DNA of 64,000 nt from Amycolatopsis sp. WQ 127309 (GTDB lineage Bacteria; Actinomycetota; Actinomycetes; Mycobacteriales; Pseudonocardiaceae), in NCBI RefSeq assembly GCF_023023025.1, contig NZ_CP095481.1:8879001-8943000 (forward strand). Reading direction: 5' to 3'. Numbering within the stretch: the first letter of the stretch is position 1; every line of letters starts with the position of its first letter. The notes below the pieces were generated by a model. That model did not search any database. It saw only the letters and a list, made by a program, of their open reading frames with translations, and was not told the DNA's origin. Positions 9,500 to 16,374 of the stretch are shown here, in pieces. Made by a program: the position numbers and the translations under genes.

Positions 9500-9513
9500 C
9501 GGAACCGGTTCCG
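9500..9513. promoter_or_regulatory. Perfect palindrome, candidate LacI-family operator
   Basis: CGGAACCGGTTCCG is an exact palindrome with a central CG, the symmetry expected for LacI-family operators. It sits in the divergent region between the GH16 operon and the probable GH55 gene, where the LacI protein encoded at 3588 would be expected to bind. Confidence 0.5.
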
Positions 9514-9731
9514 CGGCCGCCACCTGGATCGATTCCACCCCTTCGGGCTGACTGGTTCGCCGTCTCGCCGCCCGCTTCGCCCCGCTCCCCGGCTCACGGG
9601 GCCTGGCGGACGCCCCGGCCGCGGACCCGTCGCACCACCCGGACGCCGGCGCGGGCAGTGGGGCCCGCCCGGCACGCCGCCGCGCCCCGGGCGCGGCCCG
9701 CCGGAGTTTCTCCGACCGATCAGGCAGGCAG

Positions 9732-11945
9732 ATGAGATCAACGACGTTCTCCCGGGGACGGCGGTTCCTCGCCGTCTCCACCACCCTCCTCACCGCGTTC
9801 GCCACGGCGACCGTCCTCGGTTCCACGCCGGCGCAGGCCGCCGCGTGCGGGACCACGAACCTCGCCCAGGGCCGCGCCGCGACCGCGTCGTCCACCGAAA
9901 ACGGCGGCACCCCCGCGTCGAACGCGGTCGACGGGAACACGGGCACCCGCTGGTCCAGCGCGTTCAGCGACCCGCAGTGGCTCCAGGTCGACCTGGGCTC
10001 GTCGCAGCAGCTCTGTGACGTGGTGCTGACGTGGGAAGCCGCGTACGCCAAGGCGTTCACCGTCCAGCTCTCGAGCAACGGCACGAGCTGGACCGACGCC
10101 TACTCGACCACCACCGGCACCGGCGGCACGCAGACCGTGCCCGTCACCGGCACGGCCCGCTACCTGCGGGTCAACGGCACCCAGCGGGCCACCGGGTACG
10201 GGTATTCACTGTGGGAGGTCGCGGCCCACGGCACCGGCGGCGGCACCACGATCCCGCCGACCGACCCGCGCAACCCGGACCTCGGGCCGAACGTGTCGGT
10301 GTTCGACCCGTCGACCCCGGCGTCGACGATCCAGGACCGGCTGACGCAGATCGCGAACCAGCAGCACACCAACCAGTTCGGCGACCAGCGCTACGCCGTG
10401 CTGTTCAAGCCGGGCAGCTACAACGCCGACGTCAACCTCGGGTTCTACGAGCAGGTCGCCGGGCTCGGCCTCTCCCCCGACGACGTCAACCTCAACGGGC
10501 ACGTCCGCGTCGAGGCGGACTGGCTGCAGCAGGGCGACAACCCGGCCAACAAGGGCAACGCGACGCAGAACTTCTGGCGCTCCGCGGAGAACCTGTCGGT
10601 GACGCTGCCGGCCGGGCAGGTCGAGCGGTGGGCGGTCGCGCAGGCCGCGCCGTACCGCCGGATGCACCTGAAGGGCAGCCAGATCCAGCTGTGGAACGGC
10701 GGTGACGGCTGGGCCAGTGGCGGCCTGATCGCCGACAGCAAGATCGACGGGCAGGCCGTCTCCGGGTCGCAGCAGCAGTTCCTGACCCGCAACAGCGAGC
10801 TCGGCAGCTGGGCGGGCGGCGTCTGGAACATGGTGTTCGTGGGCTCGACCGGCACGCCGGCGGCGTCGTTCCCGAACCCGCCGGAGACCGTCGTCAACCA
10901 GACGCCGGTCAGCCGCGAGAAGCCGTTCCTCTACGTCGACGGCTCGGGCAGCTACAACGTGTTCGTGCCCGCGCTGCGGCAGAACTCCGTCGGCACCAGC
11001 TGGGGCCACGGTGCTCCCGCCGGCTCGTCGATCTCGCTCAGCGAGTTCTACGTGGCCAAGCCGTCCGACTCGGCCGCGACGATCAACGCGGCGCTGGCGG
11101 CGGGCAAGAACCTGCTCGTCACCCCGGGCGTGTACCACCTCGACCAGGCGCTGAACGTCACGCGCCCGGACACCGTGGTGCTCGGCCTCGGCCTGGCGAC
11201 CCTGCAGCCCACCAACGGCACCGCAGCCATCACGGTGTCCGATGTGGACGGTGTGAAGATCGGCGGCCTGCTGATCGACGCCGGCGCGGTCAACTCGCCG
11301 GTGCTCATGCAGATCGGGCAGCCGGGCTCGGCCGCGAACCACGCGGCCGACCCGACGTCGCTGCACGACGTGTTCTTCCGGATCGGCGGCGCCGCCGTCG
11401 GCCGGGCGACGCAGACGCTGGTGATCAACTCGAACAACGTCATCGGCGACCACATGTGGCTGTGGCGCGGTGATCACTCGAACGGCGTCGGCTGGAACGT
11501 CAACACCGCGGCGAACGGCCTGGTCGTCAACGGCGCGAACGTCACGATGTACGGCCTGTTCGTCGAGCACTACCAGCAGTACGAGGTGCTCTGGAACGGC
11601 AACGGCGGGCGCACGTACTTCTTCCAGAACGAGATGCCGTACGACCCGCCGGACCAGGCGTCCTGGTCCAGCGGTGGCGGCAGGCAGGGCTGGGCGGCGT
11701 ACAAGGTGGCCGACTCGGTGACCAGCCACGAGGCCTGGGGGGTGGGCAGCTACTGCTTCTTCCAGACCAACCCGTCCATTGTGGCCAGTCATTCGTTCGA
11801 GGTGCCGAACAACGCCGGGGTCCGGTTCCACAACCTGGTCTCGGTCTCGCTCGGCGGCGTGGGCACGATCGCCCACGTCATCAACGACACGGGCGCGGCG
11901 GCGAACCAGGCCAACCAGGTGAGCCCGCTGAACAACTACCCGTGA
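9732..11945 (+). CDS. Secreted F5/8 type C and beta-helix protein, probable GH55 exo-beta-1,3-glucanase
   Basis: A 737-residue exported protein: signal peptide ending near TPAQAAA (about residue 36), one discoidin module (about 36-160), then about 550 residues with repeats typical of right-handed parallel beta-helices. The segment FFQNEMPYDPP, with Glu634, resembles the catalytic-region motif I recall for GH55 exo-beta-1,3-glucanases (laminarinases). Relatives in databases often carry the misleading name adenylyl cyclase; nothing cyclase-like is visible. The discoidin module is very close to the first module of the divergent GH16 enzyme. GH55 with GH16 and GH3 makes a full beta-1,3-glucan set. 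GH87 (alpha-1,3-glucanase) is the main alternative. Confidence 0.7.
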   Translation: MRSTTFSRGRRFLAVSTTLLTAFATATVLGSTPAQAAACGTTNLAQGRAATASSTENGGTPASNAVDGNTGTRWSSAFSDPQWLQVDLGSSQQLCDVVLTWEAAYAKAFTVQLSSNGTSWTDAYSTTTGTGGTQTVPVTGTARYLRVNGTQRATGYGYSLWEVAAHGTGGGTTIPPTDPRNPDLGPNVSVFDPSTPASTIQDRLTQIANQQHTNQFGDQRYAVLFKPGSYNADVNLGFYEQVAGLGLSPDDVNLNGHVRVEADWLQQGDNPANKGNATQNFWRSAENLSVTLPAGQVERWAVAQAAPYRRMHLKGSQIQLWNGGDGWASGGLIADSKIDGQAVSGSQQQFLTRNSELGSWAGGVWNMVFVGSTGTPAASFPNPPETVVNQTPVSREKPFLYVDGSGSYNVFVPALRQNSVGTSWGHGAPAGSSISLSEFYVAKPSDSAATINAALAAGKNLLVTPGVYHLDQALNVTRPDTVVLGLGLATLQPTNGTAAITVSDVDGVKIGGLLIDAGAVNSPVLMQIGQPGSAANHAADPTSLHDVFFRIGGAAVGRATQTLVINSNNVIGDHMWLWRGDHSNGVGWNVNTAANGLVVNGANVTMYGLFVEHYQQYEVLWNGNGGRTYFFQNEMPYDPPDQASWSSGGGRQGWAAYKVADSVTSHEAWGVGSYCFFQTNPSIVASHSFEVPNNAGVRFHNLVSVSLGGVGTIAHVINDTGAAANQANQVSPLNNYP

Positions 11946-11952
11946 CCCGGAC

Positions 11953-11976
11953 CGGCACTTTCACGTGAAAGTGCCG
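11953..11976. terminator. Bidirectional palindromic terminator overlapping a stop codon
   Basis: CGGCACTTTCAC (11953-11964) and GTGAAAGTGCCG (11965-11976) form a perfect 24-base palindrome between two convergent genes. The TGA of the FAD monooxygenase (11961-11963) lies inside it. There is no T-tract, which is common for actinobacterial terminators. Confidence 0.6.
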
Positions 11977-13451
11977 CCTGAGCCGCGCCGGAGGGCAATG
12001 GCGACCTCCGGCGCGGTCGGGTCGGGCAGCACCGCGGCGACGTAGGCGTCCGGGCGGACCAGCCAGGCCTCGCCCGGGCGCGCACCCAGCGCTCCGCCGA
12101 CGGGGATCTCCACCGACCGCAGTCCCGCGGGGTCGACGCCCGGTGTTGTCAGCAGCAGGAACCCTTGCCGCGCCAGGTCTCTGACCCGGCCGGCGGGGAC
12201 CTCGATGTCCGGCAGCAACACCCCGGGCCCGGGTGGCGGCAGCGTGCCGCGCGGCGGGCGTCCGGCGAACGGACGTCGCGGATCCGGCGTCGTCAACGGC
12301 GAGTCCGGGTACCAGAACGGTTCGGCGAGCCGTCCCGAGTCGACGTCGGCGTGGACACCCCCGGCCAGGACCCGGGCGCGGTGTTCGCGCCGGGCTTCGT
12401 CCTGGGGCACCAGGAAGTCCATCGTCGCCGTCGTCACCTCGGCGTTCTCCACGGCGGCCGCGTGCCGCTCGGTGTGGTAGCTCTCCAGCAGCTCCTCCCC
12501 CGCGTGCCCGCGCAGGACCCAGGCCAGCTTCCACGCGGCGTTCTCCGCGTCCGCGACCCCCGAGTTGAGCCCGCGGGCGCCGAAGGGCGCGACCAGGTGC
12601 GCGCAGTCCCCCGCCAGCAGGACGCGCCCGACGCGCATCCGCTCGACCAGCCGCGTGTGGAACCGGTAGACCGAGCGCCACACCACTTCGTACGGCCGGT
12701 CGCCGAGGATCGCCCGGATCCGCTTGTCCAGGGCGCCACCGGTTTCCTCAGTGGCGAGGTCGTAGTCGGCGGGGACCTGCCAGTCGATGCGGAACCGCGA
12801 GCCGGGGCACGGGTGGATCAGCACCTGGCGGCCCGGGTTCCACGGCGGGTCGAAGTAGAACCGCCGTTCCGCCGCCCAGCCGGGCAGGTCGGCCCGGATG
12901 TCGCAGATCAGGAACAGGTCCCGGAAGGACACGCCGTCGAGGCGCTGCCCGAGGGCTCGCCGCACCGCGTCGCCACGAGCGCCGGTGCACGCGATCGCGT
13001 AGTCGGCCTCGATCGTGCGTGGCCCGTCGGCCGTCTCGCAGCGGACTTCCACGCCGGTCCCCTGGGTCAGGCCGGTGACGCGGTGGCCGCGGCGGACGTC
13101 GATCAGCGGCTGCTCGGCGATCAGCCCGTCGAGGACCTCCTCGACGCGGGCCTGCGAGAGGTTGACGAACGGCGGCAGCGCGGACCCGCCGTCCGGCAGC
13201 TTCAGCGCGAACAGTTCGCTCTCGCGGTGGAACGTCCGCGCGGTCGTCCAGGTCAGGCCTTCCTCGACGAGACAGCCGGCGCCGAGCGACGCCCAGACGT
13301 CGAGGGTGTCCCGTTGCTGGCAGATCGCCTTGGACCCGGCGGGATCGCGCACCGGGTGCTCGTCGAGGAGCACGACCGGCACGCCCCAGCGCGCGAGCAG
13401 CAGCGCGGCCGTCTGCCCGACCGGGCCGCTGCCGAGGACGGCGACGGTCAT
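11961..13451 (-). CDS. FAD-dependent aromatic-type monooxygenase
   Basis: A 496-residue flavoprotein of the p-hydroxybenzoate hydroxylase/MhpA class. The dinucleotide fold GSGPVGQ is at residues 8-14, and the second FAD motif, LLAGDCAHLVAPFGARGLNS, is intact; a C-terminal thioredoxin-like extension follows, as in polyketide and phenolic hydroxylases. Such enzymes add oxygen to aromatic rings using NAD(P)H. The ATG at 13451 lies two bases after the stop of the metallo-beta-lactamase gene upstream, so the two are coupled, and a divergent MarR gene probably controls both. The substrate is not known; a phenolic compound is likely. Confidence 0.88.
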   Translation of the reverse strand: MTVAVLGSGPVGQTAALLLARWGVPVVLLDEHPVRDPAGSKAICQQRDTLDVWASLGAGCLVEEGLTWTTARTFHRESELFALKLPDGGSALPPFVNLSQARVEEVLDGLIAEQPLIDVRRGHRVTGLTQGTGVEVRCETADGPRTIEADYAIACTGARGDAVRRALGQRLDGVSFRDLFLICDIRADLPGWAAERRFYFDPPWNPGRQVLIHPCPGSRFRIDWQVPADYDLATEETGGALDKRIRAILGDRPYEVVWRSVYRFHTRLVERMRVGRVLLAGDCAHLVAPFGARGLNSGVADAENAAWKLAWVLRGHAGEELLESYHTERHAAAVENAEVTTATMDFLVPQDEARREHRARVLAGGVHADVDSGRLAEPFWYPDSPLTTPDPRRPFAGRPPRGTLPPPGPGVLLPDIEVPAGRVRDLARQGFLLLTTPGVDPAGLRSVEIPVGGALGARPGEAWLVRPDAYVAAVLPDPTAPEVAIALRRGSGGTFT

Positions 13452-13453
13452 CG

Positions 13454-14416
13454 TCAGTCCTGCAGCTGGTCCCAGACTTCGCGGTCGCGTTCGGCGGTCC
13501 ACACCACCGGCCGCTCGATCCCGCCCAGCTCGTCCCACAGGCGGGAGACGTCGAAGGGCAGGCAGTGCTCGAAGATCGGCCAGTGGCCGTACTGGTCCAC
13601 GAGCGCCGCGTGGGTGCGCTCGAAGGCCTGCTTGAGCGTGCCGCCGGCGTCGCGGACCGCGCCGACCTCGCGCAGCATCGTCGTCAGGAAGTGCCGGGTC
13701 TGCGCGATCGCGGCGTCGACGGCGTCCGCGCCGCGGCTCACCCCGCCGCGGCCGCCGATCAGCGTCTCGGCCCCGAACTCGGCGACGCGGTCCAAAGTGG
13801 ACGACGACCAGTCGCGGTGGAACGCGTCCCCGGTGTACAGCGCGGCTTCGGCCTCGACCAGGTCGCCGGCGTAGAGGATCTTCTGCCGCGGCAGCCAGGC
13901 CACGAGGTCGCCCTCGGTGTGGCCGCGGCCGCAGTACTGGAGCACGAGGTCGCCGCGATCGCCGCCGAGGTCGATGGTGAGGCGGTCAGAGAAGGTGAGG
14001 GTCGGCCAGGTCAGCCCGGGCACCGATTCCGCGTTCTTCGCCAGCCGCGGCATCCGGCCGAACTCGCTCGCCCAGTCCTCCTTGCCGCGCTCGGCGACCA
14101 GGGCGCGGGTGTTCTCGTGCGCGACGATCACCTCGGCGTCGAACGCGGACGCGCCGAGCACGCGGACGGCGTGGTAGTGGCTCAACACCAGGTACCGCAC
14201 GGGTTTGCCGGTGTGCTCACGCAGTTTCGCGAGCCATTCGCGTGCCGCGACGGGCGTCGCCAGCGCCTCGAAGCAGACGAGGAAGTCCTCGCCCTCGATC
14301 GCGCCGATGTTCGGGTCGCCCTCCGCGGTCAGCGCGTAGACGCCGTCCGCGAGGACCTCCAGGGTCTGCGCTTTCTCGGCCAGGTCCGCCGAGGAGGCAA
14401 AGGCTTTCTTCGTCAC
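13454..14416 (-). CDS. Metallo-beta-lactamase-fold hydrolase with altered metal motif
   Basis: A 320-residue MBL-fold protein. The chosen GTG start has AGGAGC at 14423-14428; an ATG 33 bases upstream lacks a ribosome site. The first metal motif reads H80-Y-H82-A-V84-R85 instead of the usual HxHxDH, so the Asp and second His of zinc site 2 are missing. The later HTEGD and AGDLVEAEAAL motifs remain. It is the first gene of a pair with the FAD monooxygenase and is divergent from a MarR regulator, so it may open or clear the product of the oxygenase, for example a lactone or ester. That role is inference. Confidence 0.82.
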   Translation of the reverse strand: MTKKAFASSADLAEKAQTLEVLADGVYALTAEGDPNIGAIEGEDFLVCFEALATPVAAREWLAKLREHTGKPVRYLVLSHYHAVRVLGASAFDAEVIVAHENTRALVAERGKEDWASEFGRMPRLAKNAESVPGLTWPTLTFSDRLTIDLGGDRGDLVLQYCGRGHTEGDLVAWLPRQKILYAGDLVEAEAALYTGDAFHRDWSSSTLDRVAEFGAETLIGGRGGVSRGADAVDAAIAQTRHFLTTMLREVGAVRDAGGTLKQAFERTHAALVDQYGHWPIFEHCLPFDVSRLWDELGGIERPVVWTAERDREVWDQLQD

Positions 14417-14514
14417 GACGAGCGCTCCTGTGATCAAAGGTTTGACCATCGGCCGCGGCCAGGCTAACCCGGCGGACGCCCGCGCGGAACCCCTCGTCGC
14501 CTAACCTGACCCGC

Positions 14515-15045
14515 ATGACCGACCAGCCCGCCGACCTCGACTACCTCTCGTTCGTCGACTACGCGATCGGCAGGACGCAGGCCGAGCTGCCCTCGACGGA
14601 CCCGGTCGCGATGCGCCTTGGCCTGACCCTGCACCGCCTGACGGGCGCGCTGGTCTACGACTGGGAGTCGACGGTCCACCGCCCCCGCGGCTTCAGCTGG
14701 GCGGGGTTCCGGGTGCTGTTCGTGCTCTGGCTGGCCGGCCCGCTGGAGTCACGCCACGTCGCCCGATTGGCCGGGATGAGCCGCGCGGCGGTGTCGGCGC
14801 TGGTCAAGACCCTGGAGCGGGACGGCCTGGTGACGCGCACCCAGGTCCCGCACGACCGCCGCGCGGTCAGCGTGGCGATCACGGCGAAGGGCCACGCGGC
14901 CGTCACCGACGCCTACCAGGCCCACAACGAACGCGAGCAGGCCTGGGCCGCCTCGCTGACGGCGGAGGAACGCACCGTCCTCATCGGACTCCTGGAGAAG
15001 CTCACCACCGGCCCCGCCGCGGCCAACGCCCCCCGCCTGACCTAG
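14515..15045 (+). CDS. MarR-family regulator
   Basis: A 176-residue winged-helix protein. The DNA-binding region reads LESRHVARLAGMSRAAVSAL, followed by the wing with the conserved DRRAVSVAITAKG motif of MarR proteins that bind aromatic ligands. It is divergent from the MBL hydrolase/FAD monooxygenase pair across a 98-base gap, the classic layout for a ligand-released repressor of a detoxification or catabolic operon. The inducer is probably a phenolic compound handled by those enzymes. Confidence 0.88.
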   Translation: MTDQPADLDYLSFVDYAIGRTQAELPSTDPVAMRLGLTLHRLTGALVYDWESTVHRPRGFSWAGFRVLFVLWLAGPLESRHVARLAGMSRAAVSALVKTLERDGLVTRTQVPHDRRAVSVAITAKGHAAVTDAYQAHNEREQAWAASLTAEERTVLIGLLEKLTTGPAAANAPRLT

Positions 15046-15110
15046 CCGAAGTCCGTGAATGCCACATCGAGGGACATAGTGTCCGTGAATGTGGCATTCA
15101 CGGACTTCGG
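15046..15110. repeat. Dispersed GTCCGTGAA palindromic repeat, copy 2, likely bidirectional terminator
   Basis: Arms CCGAAGTCCGTGAATGCCAC (15046-15065) and its exact reverse complement (15091-15110) make a perfect 20-base stem. A third copy of the core, GTCCGTGAATG (15081-15091), pairs alternatively with CATTCACGGAC (15095-15105), giving two mutually exclusive hairpins. It lies between the stops of two convergent genes, the MarR gene and ribA. A related copy is at 186-238. Confidence 0.8.
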
Positions 15111-15127
15111 CAACCGGATGCGCCGGG

Positions 15128-15739
15128 TCAGCTGGCGATGCCGGGGAGGCTGAGCGTGTGGCCGGTCTGCTCGGCTTTCGCGCGCAGGTACCGGACGTTG
15201 CTCTCCGTCGCGTACACCCCGGTCGCAACCTGGTCGCGTACCGCGATGCCGGCCGCGCGCAGCTGGGCGGCCTTGTCCGGGTTGTTCGACAGCAGGTCCA
15301 CCCGGTCCACGCCCAGCGCGCCCAGCATCTGGGCGGCGACGGTGTAGTCACGGGCGTCCTCGGGCAGGCCCAGCGCGGCGTTCGCGGCGTAGGTGTCGAG
15401 GCCGCCGTCCTGCAGCGCGTACGCGTCGAGCTTGTTGTACAGCCCGATCCCCCGGCCCTCCTGACGCAGGTACAGCAGGTACCCGCCGGCCTCGGCGATC
15501 CGCGCGACGGCTTCGGCCAGCTGCGGCCCGCAGTCGCAGCGCGCCGACCCGAAGACGTCGCCGGTGAGGCACTCGGAATGCGGCCGCACCAGCGGGACCT
15601 CGCCCGGCGTGCCCAGGACGAACGCCAGGTGCTCGCCGTCGTCGGCCAGGCCGCGGAACGTGACGGCCTCGGCGTCCACCGTGACGTCGCCGACCAGCCG
15701 GAGCGGGATCCGCACCCGCGTCCGCACCTCAGCCGTCAT
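15128..15739 (-). CDS. ribA: GTP cyclohydrolase II
   Basis: A 203-residue enzyme that opens GTP to the pyrimidine precursor of riboflavin, releasing formate. The zinc-binding and catalytic stretch [20 protein letters not shown] has all three cysteines, and the RQEGRGIGL motif follows. It is a stand-alone RibA without the DHBP synthase domain found in many bifunctional RibBA proteins. The ATG at 15739 is placed by GGGGAGA just upstream; an in-frame upstream start overlaps that site. It is divergent from a MarR gene and converges on another, so it appears separated from other riboflavin genes. Confidence 0.95.
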   Translation of the reverse strand: MTAEVRTRVRIPLRLVGDVTVDAEAVTFRGLADDGEHLAFVLGTPGEVPLVRPHSECLTGDVFGSARCDCGPQLAEAVARIAEAGGYLLYLRQEGRGIGLYNKLDAYALQDGGLDTYAANAALGLPEDARDYTVAAQMLGALGVDRVDLLSNNPDKAAQLRAAGIAVRDQVATGVYATESNVRYLRAKAEQTGHTLSLPGIAS

Positions 15740-15782
15740 GCTGTCTCCCCTGGAGTCGCCCACAAGATCGACCCTACACGAA

Positions 15783-15796
15783 GTTCAAATTCGAAC
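15783..15796. promoter_or_regulatory. Candidate MarR operator, near-palindrome
   Basis: GTTCAAATTCGAAC is palindromic except for one mirrored pair and is the only AT-rich patch in the short gap between ribA and the MarR gene at 15817. Its size and symmetry fit a MarR dimer, so autoregulation and control of ribA are both possible. A -10-like TTGATACCAT follows at 15801. Confidence 0.45.
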
Positions 15797-15816
15797 AATC
15801 TTGATACCATGGACGC

Positions 15817-16293
15817 ATGGGCGATCCCCGGTGGCTGACCGAGCGCGAGCTGAAGACGTGGCAGGGATTCCTGATGGCGGGCACGCTGCTGACCCGCAAG
15901 GTCGAGCAGCAGCTGCGTGACGACGCCGGGCTGTCACACCCGCAGTACGAGGTCCTCGCCCGCCTGTCCGCCGCGGACGGCGAGCTGCGCATGACCGAAC
16001 TGGCCGGCGCCGCGCTGACGTCGAAGAGCGGCCTGAGCTACCAGGTGGCCCAGCTGGAGAAGGCCGGCCTGGTGGGCCGCCGCTCCTGCCCCTCGGACGA
16101 CCGCGGCGTCATCGCCTACCTCACCGACGAGGGCCACGCCCGCCTCCGCGCGGCCGCCGAGGGCCACGCGGAGCTGGTCCGATCACTGTTCGTCGACGGC
16201 TTGGCCCCGGAGCAGTTCACGGCACTGGCCGACGGCGTCGACGCCCTGTGCGGCCACCTCTGCACCGGGGAACCCTGCGTCGAAGCCAGCTGA
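15817..16293 (+). CDS. MarR-family regulator
   Basis: A 158-residue MarR protein with the recognition region LRMTELAGAALTSKSGLSYQ and a DDRGVIAYLTDEG wing. The C-terminus contains two cysteines (CGHLC and GEPC), unusual for the family and possibly redox-sensitive. It is divergent from ribA across 77 bases that contain a near-palindromic candidate operator. Whether it regulates ribA or only itself cannot be told from sequence. Confidence 0.87.
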   Translation: MGDPRWLTERELKTWQGFLMAGTLLTRKVEQQLRDDAGLSHPQYEVLARLSAADGELRMTELAGAALTSKSGLSYQVAQLEKAGLVGRRSCPSDDRGVIAYLTDEGHARLRAAAEGHAELVRSLFVDGLAPEQFTALADGVDALCGHLCTGEPCVEAS

Positions 16294-16333
16294 TCACGAT
16301 CCGAGGACGCCGGCGACACCGGTCTCCCTCTAG

Positions 16334-16365
16334 CCGTACGCCCGCCAGGTCGTGCGGGCGCACGG
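16334..16365. terminator. Stem-loop between convergent genes
   Basis: CGCCCGC (16339-16345) pairs with GCGGGCG (16354-16360), extended by CCGT/ACGG outside one-base bulges. It lies between the MarR stop and the helicase gene stop, so it probably ends both transcripts. There is no T-tract. Confidence 0.5.
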
Positions 16366-16374
16366 CACCACCGA

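Larger units (their letters stand above)
9250..9731. other. Divergent promoter region between GH16 and probable GH55 genes
   Basis: These 482 bases hold no gene I can support. Their content is regulatory: an AT-rich inverted repeat at 9343-9375 and a perfect 14-base palindrome at 9500-9513 (both listed separately). The region from about 9530 to 9700 is extremely GC-rich and shows nothing else I recognise. The open frames crossing it lack credible starts and similarity. Confidence 0.6.

Noticed and set aside
9732..11945. Adenylyl cyclase
   Set aside because: No cyclase motif or domain is visible; the protein is a secreted beta-helix with a discoidin module.
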